Assembly: GCA_009773055.1 (NCBI GenBank)
Contig: WOUW01000007.1
Span: forward strand, 1-64,000
Length of the DNA stretch: 64,000 nucleotides
Direction of reading: 5' to 3'
Source of the DNA: Paracoccaceae bacterium
GTDB lineage: Bacteria > Pseudomonadota > Alphaproteobacteria > Rhodobacterales > Rhodobacteraceae
Of this stretch, positions 8,268-16,725 are shown piece by piece. Every line of letters starts with the position of its first letter. Position 1 is the stretch's first letter. The notes under the pieces were generated by a model. That model was not told the origin of the DNA, searched no databases, and saw nothing but the letters and a program-made list of their open reading frames with translations. Position numbers and translations under genes: made by a program.

Positions 8268-9068
8268 TCAACCTTTCCGGGTCTTCGTCTTGGCAACGGG
8301 CTTGGGTTCATTGGCGGGCTTTGTCAGCTCGTAAAGCGTTTCGCCGCGCATCAGGGCATAGGTGGACACGTCAGGCTCGACTGAAACGAACTCATGCAGC
8401 GCGAATCCCGCCGCACGCATGTGGTCCTTCAGGTCCCGCCCGAAATAGCGCGCGTGGTCCTTCTGGCCGAAGTGAAGCATCCGCTCGCGCGCAGTCTGGA
8501 TCGCGGGGTTCTCGTAGGTCGTCTCCCAGGCGTCGATCACCGGGGTCGTGACCACCAGCCGCCCTCCGGGCGTCAGGCAGCGGAAACATTCCGCCAGCGC
8601 CTTGTGGTGGTCGACATGCTCAAGGATCTGATGCGCGACGATCAGATCGAAACTGCCAGCGTCCAGGTCCAGCGCCTCGATGTTCAGCTTGCGGTCAACC
8701 TTGCTGCGCATGAAATCGGCCGTGACATAGGTCCCGGCCAGCCCGCGCAGGATCGGCTCGAACACCGGTTCGGGCGCGAAATGCAGGACAGCCATGTCCC
8801 TGGTGATCCCGCCCCGCCGGTCGATCCACAGCTTGAACAGCCGATGCCGTTCCCGCGACCGGCACAAGGGGCACAACCCGTCCAGCCGGGGCGGTTCGCC
8901 CACCGGAGCAAACTCACCGACATAGCCGCAAACCGGGCAGGTCCGCGTGAACCCGGTCGTCATCATCGCTTCGAACTCGCGCACGCGCCGCCGCCGGATA
9001 CGCTCCAGCGCACCTTTCGCAAAGCGCACCTGACGCGGGTCGGGCGTGGGGATCACATCCTTGGCCAT
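8268..9068 (-). CDS. SAM-dependent methyltransferase with N-terminal zinc-ribbon-like motif
   Basis: A 266-aa protein. Residues 43-75 hold CPVCG and CPLCRSRERHR, a zinc-finger-like pair of cysteine motifs. The rest is a class I methyltransferase: LHFAPEPVFEPIL, FDLIVAHQILEHV (motif IV region) and LTPGGRLVVTTP. Similar proteins occur near glycosyltransferases in polysaccharide loci, where they may methylate sugars, but the substrate here is unknown. It sits between sdhB and a lipoprotein gene, sharing one base with the latter (stop/start overlap), so it is embedded in the sdh transcription unit. Confidence 0.8.
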   Translation of the reverse strand: MAKDVIPTPDPRQVRFAKGALERIRRRRVREFEAMMTTGFTRTCPVCGYVGEFAPVGEPPRLDGLCPLCRSRERHRLFKLWIDRRGGITRDMAVLHFAPEPVFEPILRGLAGTYVTADFMRSKVDRKLNIEALDLDAGSFDLIVAHQILEHVDHHKALAECFRCLTPGGRLVVTTPVIDAWETTYENPAIQTARERMLHFGQKDHARYFGRDLKDHMRAAGFALHEFVSVEPDVSTYALMRGETLYELTKPANEPKPVAKTKTRKG

Positions 9069-9361
9069 CAGCGCCAGTCCGGTCGCAGGTAAAGCGGACG
9101 GCTCGGCGGCTGGCCCGCCTTCTGCATCACGCAGGATTCGTAGACCGCCGAAGGGTCCTTCCCCAGCAGGAAGTCGGAACTGACATTCAGCTCCAGCCCC
9201 GCCGAGGTCCGCCCGTCCGAGCTTGCGCCGACCGTGACCTCGCCCCGCGGCTGCTTGGCCAGCCGCGCGCGTTCAAAGCACTGCCGCTCCGCCTGCGCCA
9301 GCGTCATCGGCCCGCAAGCAGCAAGCCCGAACAGCACCGCTAGGATCGCTGCGGCCCGCAT
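9068..9361 (-). CDS. Small predicted lipoprotein
   Basis: The track ORF starts much further upstream in the wrong context. The credible start is the ATG at 9361, which overlaps the previous stop as TGATG. The 97-aa product begins MRAAAILAVLFGLAAC, a type II signal peptide with lipobox LAAC, so it should be lipidated and anchored in the envelope. The mature part has two more cysteines and no domain I recognise. It lies inside the sdh gene string; a link to succinate dehydrogenase is suggested only by position. Confidence 0.7.
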   Translation of the reverse strand: MRAAAILAVLFGLAACGPMTLAQAERQCFERARLAKQPRGEVTVGASSDGRTSAGLELNVSSDFLLGKDPSAVYESCVMQKAGQPPSRPLYLRPDWR

Positions 9362-10209
9362 CACGCGCTCCTCGCCACGGGCACTTCGGCCCGAATCGTG
9401 CCCAGAGGCACCAGTTGCCGCTTGCCCATCGGCCCCCGGCCCGGGGTGAAATCCTCCAGCACCTGCAAGCCGTTCGCCCGAACCCGCGATGCGCGCAGAT
9501 GCACTTTCCGCACCCGCTGGTCGGCCAGAGCGAACTTCAGGAACCGCTCGGAATGCAGCCTTTTGCCGCGTGCGCAATACTCGCCCATCCGGTCCGCCCG
9601 TTTGCCATAGGCCGCGATCCCGTCCGCGCCCTTGGCCAGCGCAAAGCGGTCGTTGAGGCCGAACCATTCCGACCAGTCCGGCACCAGCACGAACTGGCGA
9701 TGCGCACGGGACAAAAAGTCCAGATGCTCGGCCATGCTATCATGATACAGAAGGTCGGGTCGGGCGAAGATCACGATGTCGGGCTGGAACCCCTCGACCA
9801 GCAGCGTCGCCCGTTTCAGCGAATGGAGCTGGTGCACAAGGTTCCGGAACGACGCGAAGTCGTCCCCCCAGATATCCCCGCGCGCCTGCATTTCGGCCAT
9901 CGGATACTGCCTCAGACAGGCACCCGGAGCCTCGGTCTCGACTGCGTCCAGCGCAAGCAGCTTGTATTCCTCGGGGTCGAGGTCACCTTCCTCGCCGGAT
10001 CGCGCGTTGCGGATCTCGGTCTGGGTGAAAAGATGCCCGAAGGTCCGCACCTCACGCGCAATCGCCCGGGCGGGGGAGATCAGGTTTTCCGTGATCGCGG
10101 GCAGGGTCAGCCGTAAGGACCGCGTGATACCGAAGAACACGATGGCGACCTTCAGGTCCGCTTTCACGCGTCCCTTGACCGCCTCCTGCGCTTTGGCACC
10201 GTCACCCAT
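9361..10209 (-). CDS. Conserved hypothetical, glycosyltransferase-like
   Basis: I place the start at the ATG at 10209 (MGDGAKAQEAV), giving 282 aa; the 41 upstream track residues overlap the preceding lipoprotein gene. The protein begins with an alpha/beta segment (LKVAIVFFGITRSLRLTLPAITENLI) and contains PDIVIFARPDLLYHDS, an arrangement seen in families of capsule-type glycosyltransferases in which an RPD motif follows a hydrophobic strand. There is no signal peptide. It shares the TGATG junction with the downstream lipoprotein gene, so the two are translationally coupled. The function is not established. Confidence 0.65.
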   Translation of the reverse strand: MGDGAKAQEAVKGRVKADLKVAIVFFGITRSLRLTLPAITENLISPARAIAREVRTFGHLFTQTEIRNARSGEEGDLDPEEYKLLALDAVETEAPGACLRQYPMAEMQARGDIWGDDFASFRNLVHQLHSLKRATLLVEGFQPDIVIFARPDLLYHDSMAEHLDFLSRAHRQFVLVPDWSEWFGLNDRFALAKGADGIAAYGKRADRMGEYCARGKRLHSERFLKFALADQRVRKVHLRASRVRANGLQVLEDFTPGRGPMGKRQLVPLGTIRAEVPVARSA

Positions 10210-10216
10210 GCGTCTG

Positions 10217-10540
10217 TCAGCCGCCAACGAGCGGCGGCACGCCATTGGCCGCAAAGCACGCCTGCGCAGCTGGCCGCACGGCGATGGACCGGATCGTGGC
10301 CTTGGTCGCGGTCCCCGCTTCCACCCCCACATCGCGCGCCAAAAGCCGCAGCTCGGCCTCGCTGGATGTGTCCAGAATGCAGTTCGTCGCCTTCCGCGCC
10401 GGGTCCGCCGGCATGTCGATGTTCACGACCGGAAAGACCACCGAATACGCCGTCCGCTTCAACGCGTTGTCGACCAGTTCTGCAGGGTCGCAGGCAGACA
10501 CCGCCATCAACGCCAGTAGGAGAAGGGGCACCCTCAACAT
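10217..10540 (-). CDS. Small predicted lipoprotein
   Basis: A 107-aa protein beginning [17 protein letters not shown], a clear lipoprotein signal with lipobox VSAC. The mature domain is about 90 aa with two further cysteines (TNCILDT and AACF-like spacing), possibly a disulfide. The family is unrecognised. Its ATG at 10540 shares one base with the sdhA stop, indicating coupling to sdhA translation. With the second lipoprotein 0.9 kb downstream, it makes two envelope lipoproteins embedded in the sdh operon. Confidence 0.75.
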   Translation of the reverse strand: MLRVPLLLLALMAVSACDPAELVDNALKRTAYSVVFPVVNIDMPADPARKATNCILDTSSEAELRLLARDVGVEAGTATKATIRSIAVRPAAQACFAANGVPPLVGG

Positions 10541-12342
10541 CAGAACTTCCTTTCCGCCGGGGCGATCGTTGTCAGCGCGATCCCGCCTTCTGCCTCGGTG
10601 GTAAGAGGGTCGGTATGCACTGCCCGGTAGTCAAGCGTCACCTTGGCCCCATCCACCCAGGCCAGCGAATGTTTGCGCCAGTTGGCGTCATCCCGCTTCG
10701 GATGGTCCTCGTGCGCGTGGGCGCCGCGGCTTTCGGTCCGGGCATGCGCACCATAGATCGTTGCCAGGGCGTTCGGCATCAGGTTGGTCAGTTCCAGCGT
10801 CTCCATCAGATCGCTGTTCCAGATCAGGCTACGGTCGGTGACGTGCAGGTCATTCATCTTGCCCGCGATCACCGTCATTTTCTTCTCGCCCGCCGCCAGC
10901 GTCTCTTCGGCCCGGAACACCGCCGCATCCGCCTGCATGGTCTTCTGCATCTCCAGCCGCAGGTCCGCCGTCGGCACCGCGCCCTTGGCGTTGCGCAATC
11001 CGTCGAACCGGGCGAGCGACTTTTCTACCTCGGCCTTGTTCGTGCCGGGAACCGCTGCCTCGCGGTCCACCACCGCCCCGGCCCGGATCGCCGCAGCACG
11101 GCCGAACACCACCAGGTCGATCAGAGAGTTCGACCCCAGCCGGTTCGCGCCATGCACGCTGGCGCAGCCCGCCTCGCCCACTGCCATCAGGCCCGGGAAC
11201 ACCGCGTCGGGGCTTGCCGCCGTGGGGTTCAGCACCTCGCCCCAATAGTTCGTCGGGATGCCGCCCATGTTGTAGTGCACGGTCGGCAGCACCGGGATCG
11301 GCTCTTTGTGCAGGTCTACGCCCGCGAAAATCCGGGCGCTTTCCGTGATCCCCGGCAGCCGCAGGTCCAGCGATTCCTTCGGCAGGTGCGACAGGTTCAG
11401 GTGGATGTGGTCGGCATTCGCCCCAACCCCCCGGCCCTCGCGGATCTCGATCGTCATGCAGCGGCTGACATAATCCCGCGGCGCCAGGTCCTTGTAGTGC
11501 GGCGCATAGCGCTCCATGAACCGCTCGCCCGCGCTGTTGGTCAGATACCCGCCCTCGCCCCGCGCGCCTTCGGTGATCAGACAGCCCGACCCATAAATCC
11601 CCGTCGGGTGGAACTGCACGAACTCCATATCTTGCAGCGGCAACCCGGCCCGCGCGACCATCCCGCCACCGTCGCCAGTGCAGGTGTGCGCCGAAGTCGC
11701 GCTGAAATAGGCCCTTCCGTAGCCGCCCGTCGCCAAGACCACCATCTTCGCGTTGAAGACGTGGATCGTGCCGTCATCCAGCTTCCACGCGACGACACCT
11801 GTGCAGGCCCCGTCGGTGATGATCAGGTCCAGCGCGAAGTATTCGATGTAGAACTCGGCGTTGTTCTTCAGTGACTGCCCGTAAAGGGTATGCAGGATCG
11901 CATGCCCCGTCCGGTCCGCCGCCGCACAGGTGCGCTGCACTGGCGGGCCGTTGCCGAACTCGGTCGTGTGCCCGCCAAAGGGCCGCTGGTAGATCTTGCC
12001 TTCTTCCGTGCGGGAAAACGGCACCCCGTAATGCTCCAGCTCGTAGACGGCTTTCGGAGCCTCCCGCGCGAGGTATTCCATTGCATCGGTGTCGCCTAGC
12101 CAGTCGCTGCCCTTCACCGTGTCGTACATGTGCCACTGCCAGTGGTCCGGCCCCATGTTGCCAAGGCTGGCGGCAATCCCGCCCTGCGCAGCAACGGTGT
12201 GGCTGCGGGTCGGGAACACCTTCGTGACGCACGCCGTGCGCAGCCCCTGCTCGGCCATCCCCAGCGTCGCGCGCAAGCCCGCGCCGCCAGCCCCCACCAC
12301 AACCACGTCATATTCATGCGTCTCGTACGGATAGGCAGTCAT
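10540..12342 (-). CDS. sdhA: Succinate dehydrogenase flavoprotein subunit
   Basis: I choose the ATG at 12342 ([20 protein letters not shown]), 600 aa, preceded by AAGGA; the track start is a GTG inside the sdhD end, and an ATG at 12345 is equally possible. The FAD dinucleotide fold [12 protein letters not shown], the [10 protein letters not shown] segment whose His links FAD covalently, HPTGIYGSG and the Arg/His-rich dicarboxylate site ([15 protein letters not shown]) are all present. It oxidises succinate to fumarate and passes electrons to SdhB. Order on the strand is sdhC-sdhD-sdhA, tightly spaced. Confidence 0.97.
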   Translation of the reverse strand: MTAYPYETHEYDVVVVGAGGAGLRATLGMAEQGLRTACVTKVFPTRSHTVAAQGGIAASLGNMGPDHWQWHMYDTVKGSDWLGDTDAMEYLAREAPKAVYELEHYGVPFSRTEEGKIYQRPFGGHTTEFGNGPPVQRTCAAADRTGHAILHTLYGQSLKNNAEFYIEYFALDLIITDGACTGVVAWKLDDGTIHVFNAKMVVLATGGYGRAYFSATSAHTCTGDGGGMVARAGLPLQDMEFVQFHPTGIYGSGCLITEGARGEGGYLTNSAGERFMERYAPHYKDLAPRDYVSRCMTIEIREGRGVGANADHIHLNLSHLPKESLDLRLPGITESARIFAGVDLHKEPIPVLPTVHYNMGGIPTNYWGEVLNPTAASPDAVFPGLMAVGEAGCASVHGANRLGSNSLIDLVVFGRAAAIRAGAVVDREAAVPGTNKAEVEKSLARFDGLRNAKGAVPTADLRLEMQKTMQADAAVFRAEETLAAGEKKMTVIAGKMNDLHVTDRSLIWNSDLMETLELTNLMPNALATIYGAHARTESRGAHAHEDHPKRDDANWRKHSLAWVDGAKVTLDYRAVHTDPLTTEAEGGIALTTIAPAERKF

Positions 12343-12353
12343 CATCAGGTCCT

Positions 12354-12725
12354 TCACAGCGCCATGCGGGCCAGGGCGAACAGCCCCGTCGCGGCGATCA
12401 CCCAGGAAAGCGAAATCACGAAGATGATCAGCATCTTGCGCGTTGTGCCCCGGGCGTAATCCTCGATCATCGTGGTCGCACCCATCGCGAAGTGGCGCAT
12501 CCCGACGACCAGCACCAGCGCCGTCAGGATCGCCGGAAGCGGCCGCGCGAAGGTGTCCAGCACCACGTCACGCGGTGCGCCAAGCGCCTTGCCGAAGATG
12601 TACAGCCAAAGCGGCACCAGAAACGCCAGCCCAACAGCCGAAACCGTCATCGACCAGTGATGCTCGGTCCCGGCATGGCCGGCACCCTTGCCTTCGGCAC
12701 GCTTGCGGGGGGTCAGATAGCGCAT
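12354..12725 (-). CDS. sdhD: Succinate dehydrogenase membrane anchor subunit D
   Basis: A 123-aa protein with three predicted membrane helices (about residues 27-47, 60-80 and 95-118) and the heme/quinone-region motif [19 protein letters not shown] between helices two and three. It begins [24 protein letters not shown], typical of alphaproteobacterial SdhD. With SdhC it holds heme b and the ubiquinone site in the cytoplasmic membrane. It starts 7 bases after sdhC and is followed directly by sdhA. Confidence 0.95.
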   Translation of the reverse strand: MRYLTPRKRAEGKGAGHAGTEHHWSMTVSAVGLAFLVPLWLYIFGKALGAPRDVVLDTFARPLPAILTALVLVVGMRHFAMGATTMIEDYARGTTRKMLIIFVISLSWVIAATGLFALARMAL

Positions 12726-12732
12726 GTCAGCC

Positions 12733-13140
12733 TCACTGAACCAGAAGAATTGTGATCACAGTCAGCACGACCGACCCGATGATGCAGGCCCAGCCCAGCT
12801 TTTCCGCCGTCGGGATGTCCATCCCGTGCCCTGAGTCATAGTAGAGGTGCCGCAGCCCGGCCAGGTAGTGATACCACACCGCCCACAGCGATCCGGTGAA
12901 CACCAGATCCCCGAACCAGCTGGTCGCAACCGCATCTGCCACCGCAAAGTAGCTGTCCGAGGTTGCCGCCGCCAGCAGCCACCAGACCGCCAGCACCACG
13001 CCCGCGACCAGCGCATGTCCGGTGATCCGCGTCAGGATCGAGGTCAGCATCGGCACTTGCCAGCGATAGATCTGCAGGTGCGGCGAGAGCGGGCGCCCCG
13101 CTGAACCGGCTACGGGCGCGGCCCGCTTTGCGTCTGCCAT
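12733..13140 (-). CDS. sdhC: Succinate dehydrogenase cytochrome b556 subunit
   Basis: A 135-aa protein with the SdhC signatures RPLSPHLQIYRWQ and ILTRITGHALV, followed by three membrane helices and WYHYLAGLRHLYYDSG, which supplies a heme b histidine. It is the first gene of the sdh operon. Two 10-bp palindromes lie 148-178 bases upstream of its ATG. One more copy of the same palindrome happens to fall in its last codons (12751-12760). Confidence 0.96.
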   Translation of the reverse strand: MADAKRAAPVAGSAGRPLSPHLQIYRWQVPMLTSILTRITGHALVAGVVLAVWWLLAAATSDSYFAVADAVATSWFGDLVFTGSLWAVWYHYLAGLRHLYYDSGHGMDIPTAEKLGWACIIGSVVLTVITILLVQ

Positions 13141-13287
13141 GATCGGTCCTCACGTCTGGCGGCGCGGGTCCAATGCCCTCGCCTGGCTGTCGTTCACCAC
13201 TCTGAATAGCGCGGATTTCGCGCGTGTCACGCCCGGAATGCCGCAACTGCAACATGTTGTCGCTATCAGGTCCGATTTTCTGGGCTT

Positions 13288-13318
13288 TGTGATCACATAT
13301 TTTCTGGGTGTGATCACA
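13288..13318 (-). promoter_or_regulatory. Two TGTGATCACA palindromes 21 bp apart upstream of sdhC
   Basis: Perfect TGTGATCACA occurs at 13288-13297 and 13309-13318, start-to-start distance 21 bp, so both lie on the same face of the helix. Each is flanked by a repeated ATTTTCTGGG block. The same palindrome with the same spacing occurs before sucC. The 10-bp unit with no spacer is neither a CRP site (TGTGA-N6-TCACA) nor an FNR site (TTGAT-N4-ATCAA). I infer an operator array for a shared TCA-cycle regulator. The rest of the 276-bp gap between sdhC and the next gene shows nothing else clear. Confidence 0.7.
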
Positions 13319-13416
13319 CAAGCGCCCCGCTCCTTGGCGTCGGCCGTGCGGTGCGAAAGTCTGGCGTCATACCTATGCTCAGTCCCGTGGAGCATGACGC
13401 CGATGCCGCAGCCAGC

Positions 13417-13827
13417 CTAGCGAAGGTTCTCCATCACCTTTTCCAGGTCGGTGTTCAGTGTGAACGAGATGACCCTGTGCCCATCAGCCTGCGGAACCGC
13501 CAGCCAGTAGCCGAACAGCGGCCCGACCTTGCCGTTGAACATCACGACGTTCTGCACCATTCCGCCCAGATCGGTGCGTTGTGCAATCGTGGCGCAGCCG
13601 TCGAATCCGTCGCCATAGATGTCGGGAAGGCCATCCAGACTGGTCCCAAGGTCGATGCCGATCTCGGTCTTGATCGCCGACACAAAGCCCGCAAAGTCCA
13701 GATCCAGCATCATCTGGTTCATCGCCTCGACCTTGGCAACGACCGTTCCGCCGTCGGGCGCACAGCCCTCGGCCAAGGCAAAAGTCGGGGCCAGGCATAC
13801 AAGACCCGCAGCAATCATGGCTTTCAT
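13417..13827 (-). CDS. Hypothetical exported protein
   Basis: A 136-aa protein with a Sec signal peptide (MKAMIAAGLVCLAPTFALAEG, likely cut after ALA). The mature 115 residues contain two cysteines (EGCAPDG, FDGCATI) and no motif I recognise. The length and signal suggest a small periplasmic protein. It lies downstream of mch on the same strand, 66 bases away, and ends before the sdhC promoter region, so it may be the tail of the mch transcription unit. Confidence 0.7.
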   Translation of the reverse strand: MKAMIAAGLVCLAPTFALAEGCAPDGGTVVAKVEAMNQMMLDLDFAGFVSAIKTEIGIDLGTSLDGLPDIYGDGFDGCATIAQRTDLGGMVQNVVMFNGKVGPLFGYWLAVPQADGHRVISFTLNTDLEKVMENLR

Positions 13828-13893
13828 GGTTTCTTCCTAAGTTGATCCAAAATCTTCTTCTCGCGTCGCACATTCCGCGCAATGCCGCGACTC

Positions 13894-14916
13894 TTAAATC
13901 GGCACCAGCGCCCAGTAATCGAGGTCCAACAGCACCTCGGGCAGGTATTTCCCATCCGGTCCCCGCAATTCCCCCGCCTTGCCCCGCGTCGCCACCAGCC
14001 GCAATCGCAGCGCCCCCACACCCGGCGCCGAGGTCTCGGCCTTGTCCAGCACCTCGGACCAGGCCCGCACGGTATCTCCCGCAAAACAGGGGTTTGCATG
14101 CGCGCCTGCGTTCAGCGCGACGATCATCTGCGCATTGGCCAGCCCATTGAACGACAACGCGCGCGCAAGGCTGATCACATGCCCGCCATAGATCAGCCGC
14201 TTGCCGTCCTCGCGCTGCGTGACGTCGAAATGCACTTTTGCCGTGTTCTGCCACAGCCGCGTCGCCAGCATGTGCTCGGCCTCTTCGACCGTCACCGCAT
14301 CGACATGGTCGATCACCTCGCCCACGGCATAGTCGCCCCAGCGATGCGGCTCCCCCGCCAGTCCGAAATCGTAGCGGCTGAAGTCCAGCCCCTCCGGCAC
14401 CACCAGCGCCGCAGGATCAACCACCGAGGCCAGCACAGGCACCGAAACCGGCACCACCACTTCGCGCCGCCGCTTCCGGACCATCACCCAGCGCACAAAC
14501 TCCAGCACCACATCCCCGTGCTGGTTCAGCCCGCGCGTCCGCACCCAGACCACCCCCGTCGCACCGGATGAGGTCTCCTTCAGCCCGATCACCTCGGATT
14601 CCGACCGCAGCGTATCCCCCGGCCAGACCGGCTTCAGCCAGCGTCCTTCGGCATAGCCAAGGTTCGCGACGGCGTTCAGGCTGATATCCGGCACCGTTTT
14701 CCCGAAGACTGTATGAAACGCCACCAGATCATCCAGCGGCGCGGCCTTCAGCCCCACGCCCTTCGCAAACTCATCCGACGAATACAAAGCCCCTCGCGCC
14801 GGATAGAGCGCATGGTAAAGTGCCCGCTCCCCAAGCCCCACCGTGCGCGGGACCGCATGACGGATCACCTCGCCCAAGGTGTAATCCTCGAAGAACCGCC
14901 CCGGCCCCGTCTTCAT
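13894..14916 (-). CDS. mch: Mesaconyl-C1-CoA hydratase (MaoC/hot-dog family)
   Basis: About 340 aa from the ATG at 14916 (MKTGPGRFFEDYTLGEVIRH); a GTG three codons upstream is an alternative. It has two MaoC-like hot-dog halves. The first contains RGALYSSDEFAKGVG and the second GEVIDHVDAVTVEEAEHMLATRLWQNTAKVHFD. This long double hot-dog form is characteristic of mesaconyl-CoA hydratase, which interconverts mesaconyl-C1-CoA and beta-methylmalyl-CoA in the ethylmalonyl-CoA pathway. The neighbours DUF1737, NnrU-like and mcl2 on the same strand fit the arrangement I know from Rhodobacter. Confidence 0.88.
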   Translation of the reverse strand: MKTGPGRFFEDYTLGEVIRHAVPRTVGLGERALYHALYPARGALYSSDEFAKGVGLKAAPLDDLVAFHTVFGKTVPDISLNAVANLGYAEGRWLKPVWPGDTLRSESEVIGLKETSSGATGVVWVRTRGLNQHGDVVLEFVRWVMVRKRRREVVVPVSVPVLASVVDPAALVVPEGLDFSRYDFGLAGEPHRWGDYAVGEVIDHVDAVTVEEAEHMLATRLWQNTAKVHFDVTQREDGKRLIYGGHVISLARALSFNGLANAQMIVALNAGAHANPCFAGDTVRAWSEVLDKAETSAPGVGALRLRLVATRGKAGELRGPDGKYLPEVLLDLDYWALVPI

Positions 14917-14929
14917 CGAATGCACTTCG

Positions 14930-15133
14930 TCATTGCTCGCCCAGCTTCACATCCGGGTGGTAGTCGCCCGCCACTTCCTTCACCACCGCCTGACCGCAAC
15001 GCATCACGCCATTGGCCGCGTCGAAGGCATAGGTCGGGCCACCATGCAGTTCCCACCCCTTGTTAAGCGCCGCCGTCACCTTGTGACAGAAGACCGAGGT
15101 GTCGTCCGCGCTCAGAAACCGGTAAAGCTTCAT
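14930..15133 (-). CDS. DUF1737 small protein
   Basis: The track gives a 313-aa ORF, but the real gene is the last 67 codons, from the ATG at 15133 (MKLYRFLSADDTSVFCHKVTAALNKGWELHG). This is the DUF1737 pattern: a short beta-alpha-beta unit with LNKGWELHG and a C-terminal VKEVAG. Its function is unknown. It lies 13 bases upstream of the mch start, in the same direction and almost certainly co-transcribed. It is preceded by a copy of the recurrent GGAGTATTT motif. Confidence 0.82.
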   Translation of the reverse strand: MKLYRFLSADDTSVFCHKVTAALNKGWELHGGPTYAFDAANGVMRCGQAVVKEVAGDYHPDVKLGEQ

Positions 15134-15170
15134 CCCCTCACCCAACTCCCGACAATTCGACCAGGTTTGT

Positions 15171-15205
15171 CTTGCTCGTTTCCGAAATACTCCACCGGGG
15201 TAGCC
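15171..15205 (-). repeat. Recurrent intergenic GGAGTATTT motif, copy 1
   Basis: On the minus strand this reads a CCGG-rich segment, GGAGTATTTCGGAAACGAG, then CAAG. It lies 63 bases after the NnrU-like stop and 38 before the DUF1737 start, in the orientation of both genes. Similar sequences occur at six other places in the window. Confidence 0.55.
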
Positions 15206-15267
15206 CGTTGGTTTCGCCATCGGTTCGCGAACCCAGCGGGCTGGGGGGGTGCCCCCCCAATGCTCCG

Positions 15268-15813
15268 TCAACCCCAGGGTTGCACCCCCAGCCAGTTGTG
15301 CACCAGCATGATGCCGACCAGCACCACCACGGCGCCCACGACCGCCCCGATTTCCTTGCCCATCGGCGCAGGCTCTGGCAGCGGCCCGCGCGGCACGGAC
15401 CTGTTGATCACGATCACCTCCACCACCGCCCAGGCCAACAGCCCCCCGAACAGGATCACCGACGCAAGGTCCCCGTTCACAAGAAGGTGCGCCACCGCCC
15501 AGGTCTTGACCGCCGTCAGTTGCGGATGCCGGATGACCCGCGTGATCCGCGTCTTCATGCCTGACGCCGCATACAGGTAGACCGCGAACAGCATCAGCAG
15601 GTTGTTCACATGGGTCAGGAAGGCCGGCGGATACCACAGGTCGATCTGTTCGACCCCCCGATAGCCCATCACCATCAGCACGACGCCCGCCAGCACGCCG
15701 ACCGTGACCAGCCCCTTGCCCGCGTCGCCGAGGCTTGCCCGCGACCCCGGGGCCAGCCGCTTCCACAGATGCGCCGCCCACCACAGTGCCAAACCCAATA
15801 CGATCAGTGTCAT
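15268..15813 (-). CDS. NnrU-family membrane protein
   Basis: A 181-aa integral membrane protein starting at the ATG at 15813, six bases after GGAGG; the track start is the preceding GTG. It has about four to five hydrophobic helices. The organisation, with a helix carrying WWAAHLWKRL, a loop with GKGLVTVGVLAGVVLMVMGYR and a conserved LTHVNNLLMLFAVYLYA segment, fits the NnrU family. NnrU was named from nitrite/nitric oxide gene clusters and the fold resembles isoprenoid methyltransferase membrane enzymes; its reaction is undefined. It starts 39 bases after the mcl2 stop on the same strand. Confidence 0.75.
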   Translation of the reverse strand: MTLIVLGLALWWAAHLWKRLAPGSRASLGDAGKGLVTVGVLAGVVLMVMGYRGVEQIDLWYPPAFLTHVNNLLMLFAVYLYAASGMKTRITRVIRHPQLTAVKTWAVAHLLVNGDLASVILFGGLLAWAVVEVIVINRSVPRGPLPEPAPMGKEIGAVVGAVVVLVGIMLVHNWLGVQPWG

Positions 15814-15851
15814 CACAGGCCTCCAGCCGGTTCATCGGGCGCACCCTGCCC

Positions 15852-16697
15852 TCAAACCGCAACCGCCGCAATCGCCTCGGCCTTCGCGATCAGCGCTTCG
15901 GCCGTCGCGACATGCAGGTTCTCGACGATCCTGCCGTCCACCACCGCGACGCCCTCGCCCCGCGCCCGCGCTTCGGTGAAGGCCGCGATCTGGCGGCGGG
16001 CCAATTCCACCTCCGCCTCAGACGGCGCGAAGACTTCGTTCGCAATTTCCAACTGCGCAGGATGGATCAGCGTCTTGCCGTCGAACCCCATGTCGCGGCC
16101 CTGCTCGCATTCCGCCCGCAGCCCCGCCTCGTCCTTGAAGGCGTTGAACACCCCGTCGACGATCACGCGCCCCTCCGCCCTTGCCGCCAGCACGCAGGCC
16201 CCAAGTCCCGCCATCAACGGCAGCCGATCCGCCCGAAACCGCGCTCCCAGTTCCTTGGCCAGGTCGTTGGTCCCCATGACCATCCCTTCCAACCGGGGAT
16301 GGGACGCAATCGCCGACGCGTTCAGACACCCCTTAGCCGTCTCCAGCATCGCCCAAAGCGGCGCTTTCACCCGTGCCCCAACCGCATCCAGATCGGCCCC
16401 CGAATTCACCTTCGGCAGCAGCACCGCATCCACCCCCGGATGCGTCCCGAACGCCGCCAGATCTCCTTCGGCCCACTCCGTCCCAAGCCCGTTCACCCGC
16501 ACGATCCGCGCCCGCGCCCCGAAATCCGTACTGCTCAGAACCCGCGCCAGCAACTCCCGCCCCCGAACCTTCTCCTCGGGCGAAACCGCATCCTCCAGAT
16601 CGAAGATGATCGCATCCGCCGCCAGCTCCCGCGCCTTTTCCAATGCCCGCTCGCGGGACGCCGGGATATACAGGACAGACCGATAGGGGTGGACCAC
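15852..16697 (-). CDS. mcl2: (3S)-malyl-CoA thioesterase (HpcH/HpaI-citrate lyase family)
   Basis: A 281-aa protein from a GTG start with GAGGTGA upstream. It is a CitE-type barrel: RSVLYIPASRERALEKA, IIFDLEDAVSPEEK with acidic catalytic and metal ligands, VLLPKV, METAKGCLNA and GFDGKTLIHPAQ. In Rhodobacter sphaeroides this family includes Mcl1 (malyl/beta-methylmalyl-CoA lyase) and Mcl2, a thioesterase hydrolysing malyl-CoA to malate. The shorter length and position beside mch and mdh favour Mcl2, but a lyase cannot be excluded from motifs alone. Its product malate is the substrate of the nearby Mdh. Confidence 0.75.
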   Translation of the reverse strand: MVHPYRSVLYIPASRERALEKARELAADAIIFDLEDAVSPEEKVRGRELLARVLSSTDFGARARIVRVNGLGTEWAEGDLAAFGTHPGVDAVLLPKVNSGADLDAVGARVKAPLWAMLETAKGCLNASAIASHPRLEGMVMGTNDLAKELGARFRADRLPLMAGLGACVLAARAEGRVIVDGVFNAFKDEAGLRAECEQGRDMGFDGKTLIHPAQLEIANEVFAPSEAEVELARRQIAAFTEARARGEGVAVVDGRIVENLHVATAEALIAKAEAIAAVAV

Positions 16698-16708
16698 GAC
16701 TCACCTCT

Positions 16709-16725
16709 GCGCAACATTCTTGCGC
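16709..16725. promoter_or_regulatory. GCGCAA-N5-TTGCGC inverted repeat upstream of mcl2
   Basis: Perfect 6-bp arms separated by CATTC, ending 12 bases before the mcl2 GTG and overlapping its leader. The site could be an operator or part of the promoter. Single GCGCAA and TTGCGC half-sites also occur in the bhcA-bhcR intergenic region, which may be chance. Confidence 0.35.

Noticed and set aside
12751-12760. TGTGATCACA inside the end of sdhC as a further operator
   Set aside because: A perfect 10-mer, but single, inside codons for Val-Ile-Thr, and without a 21-bp partner; probably coincidental.
13288-13318. Reading the TGTGATCACA sites as CRP or FnrL boxes
   Set aside because: CRP needs TGTGA-N6-TCACA and FNR needs TTGAT-N4-ATCAA; here the half-sites abut with no spacer.
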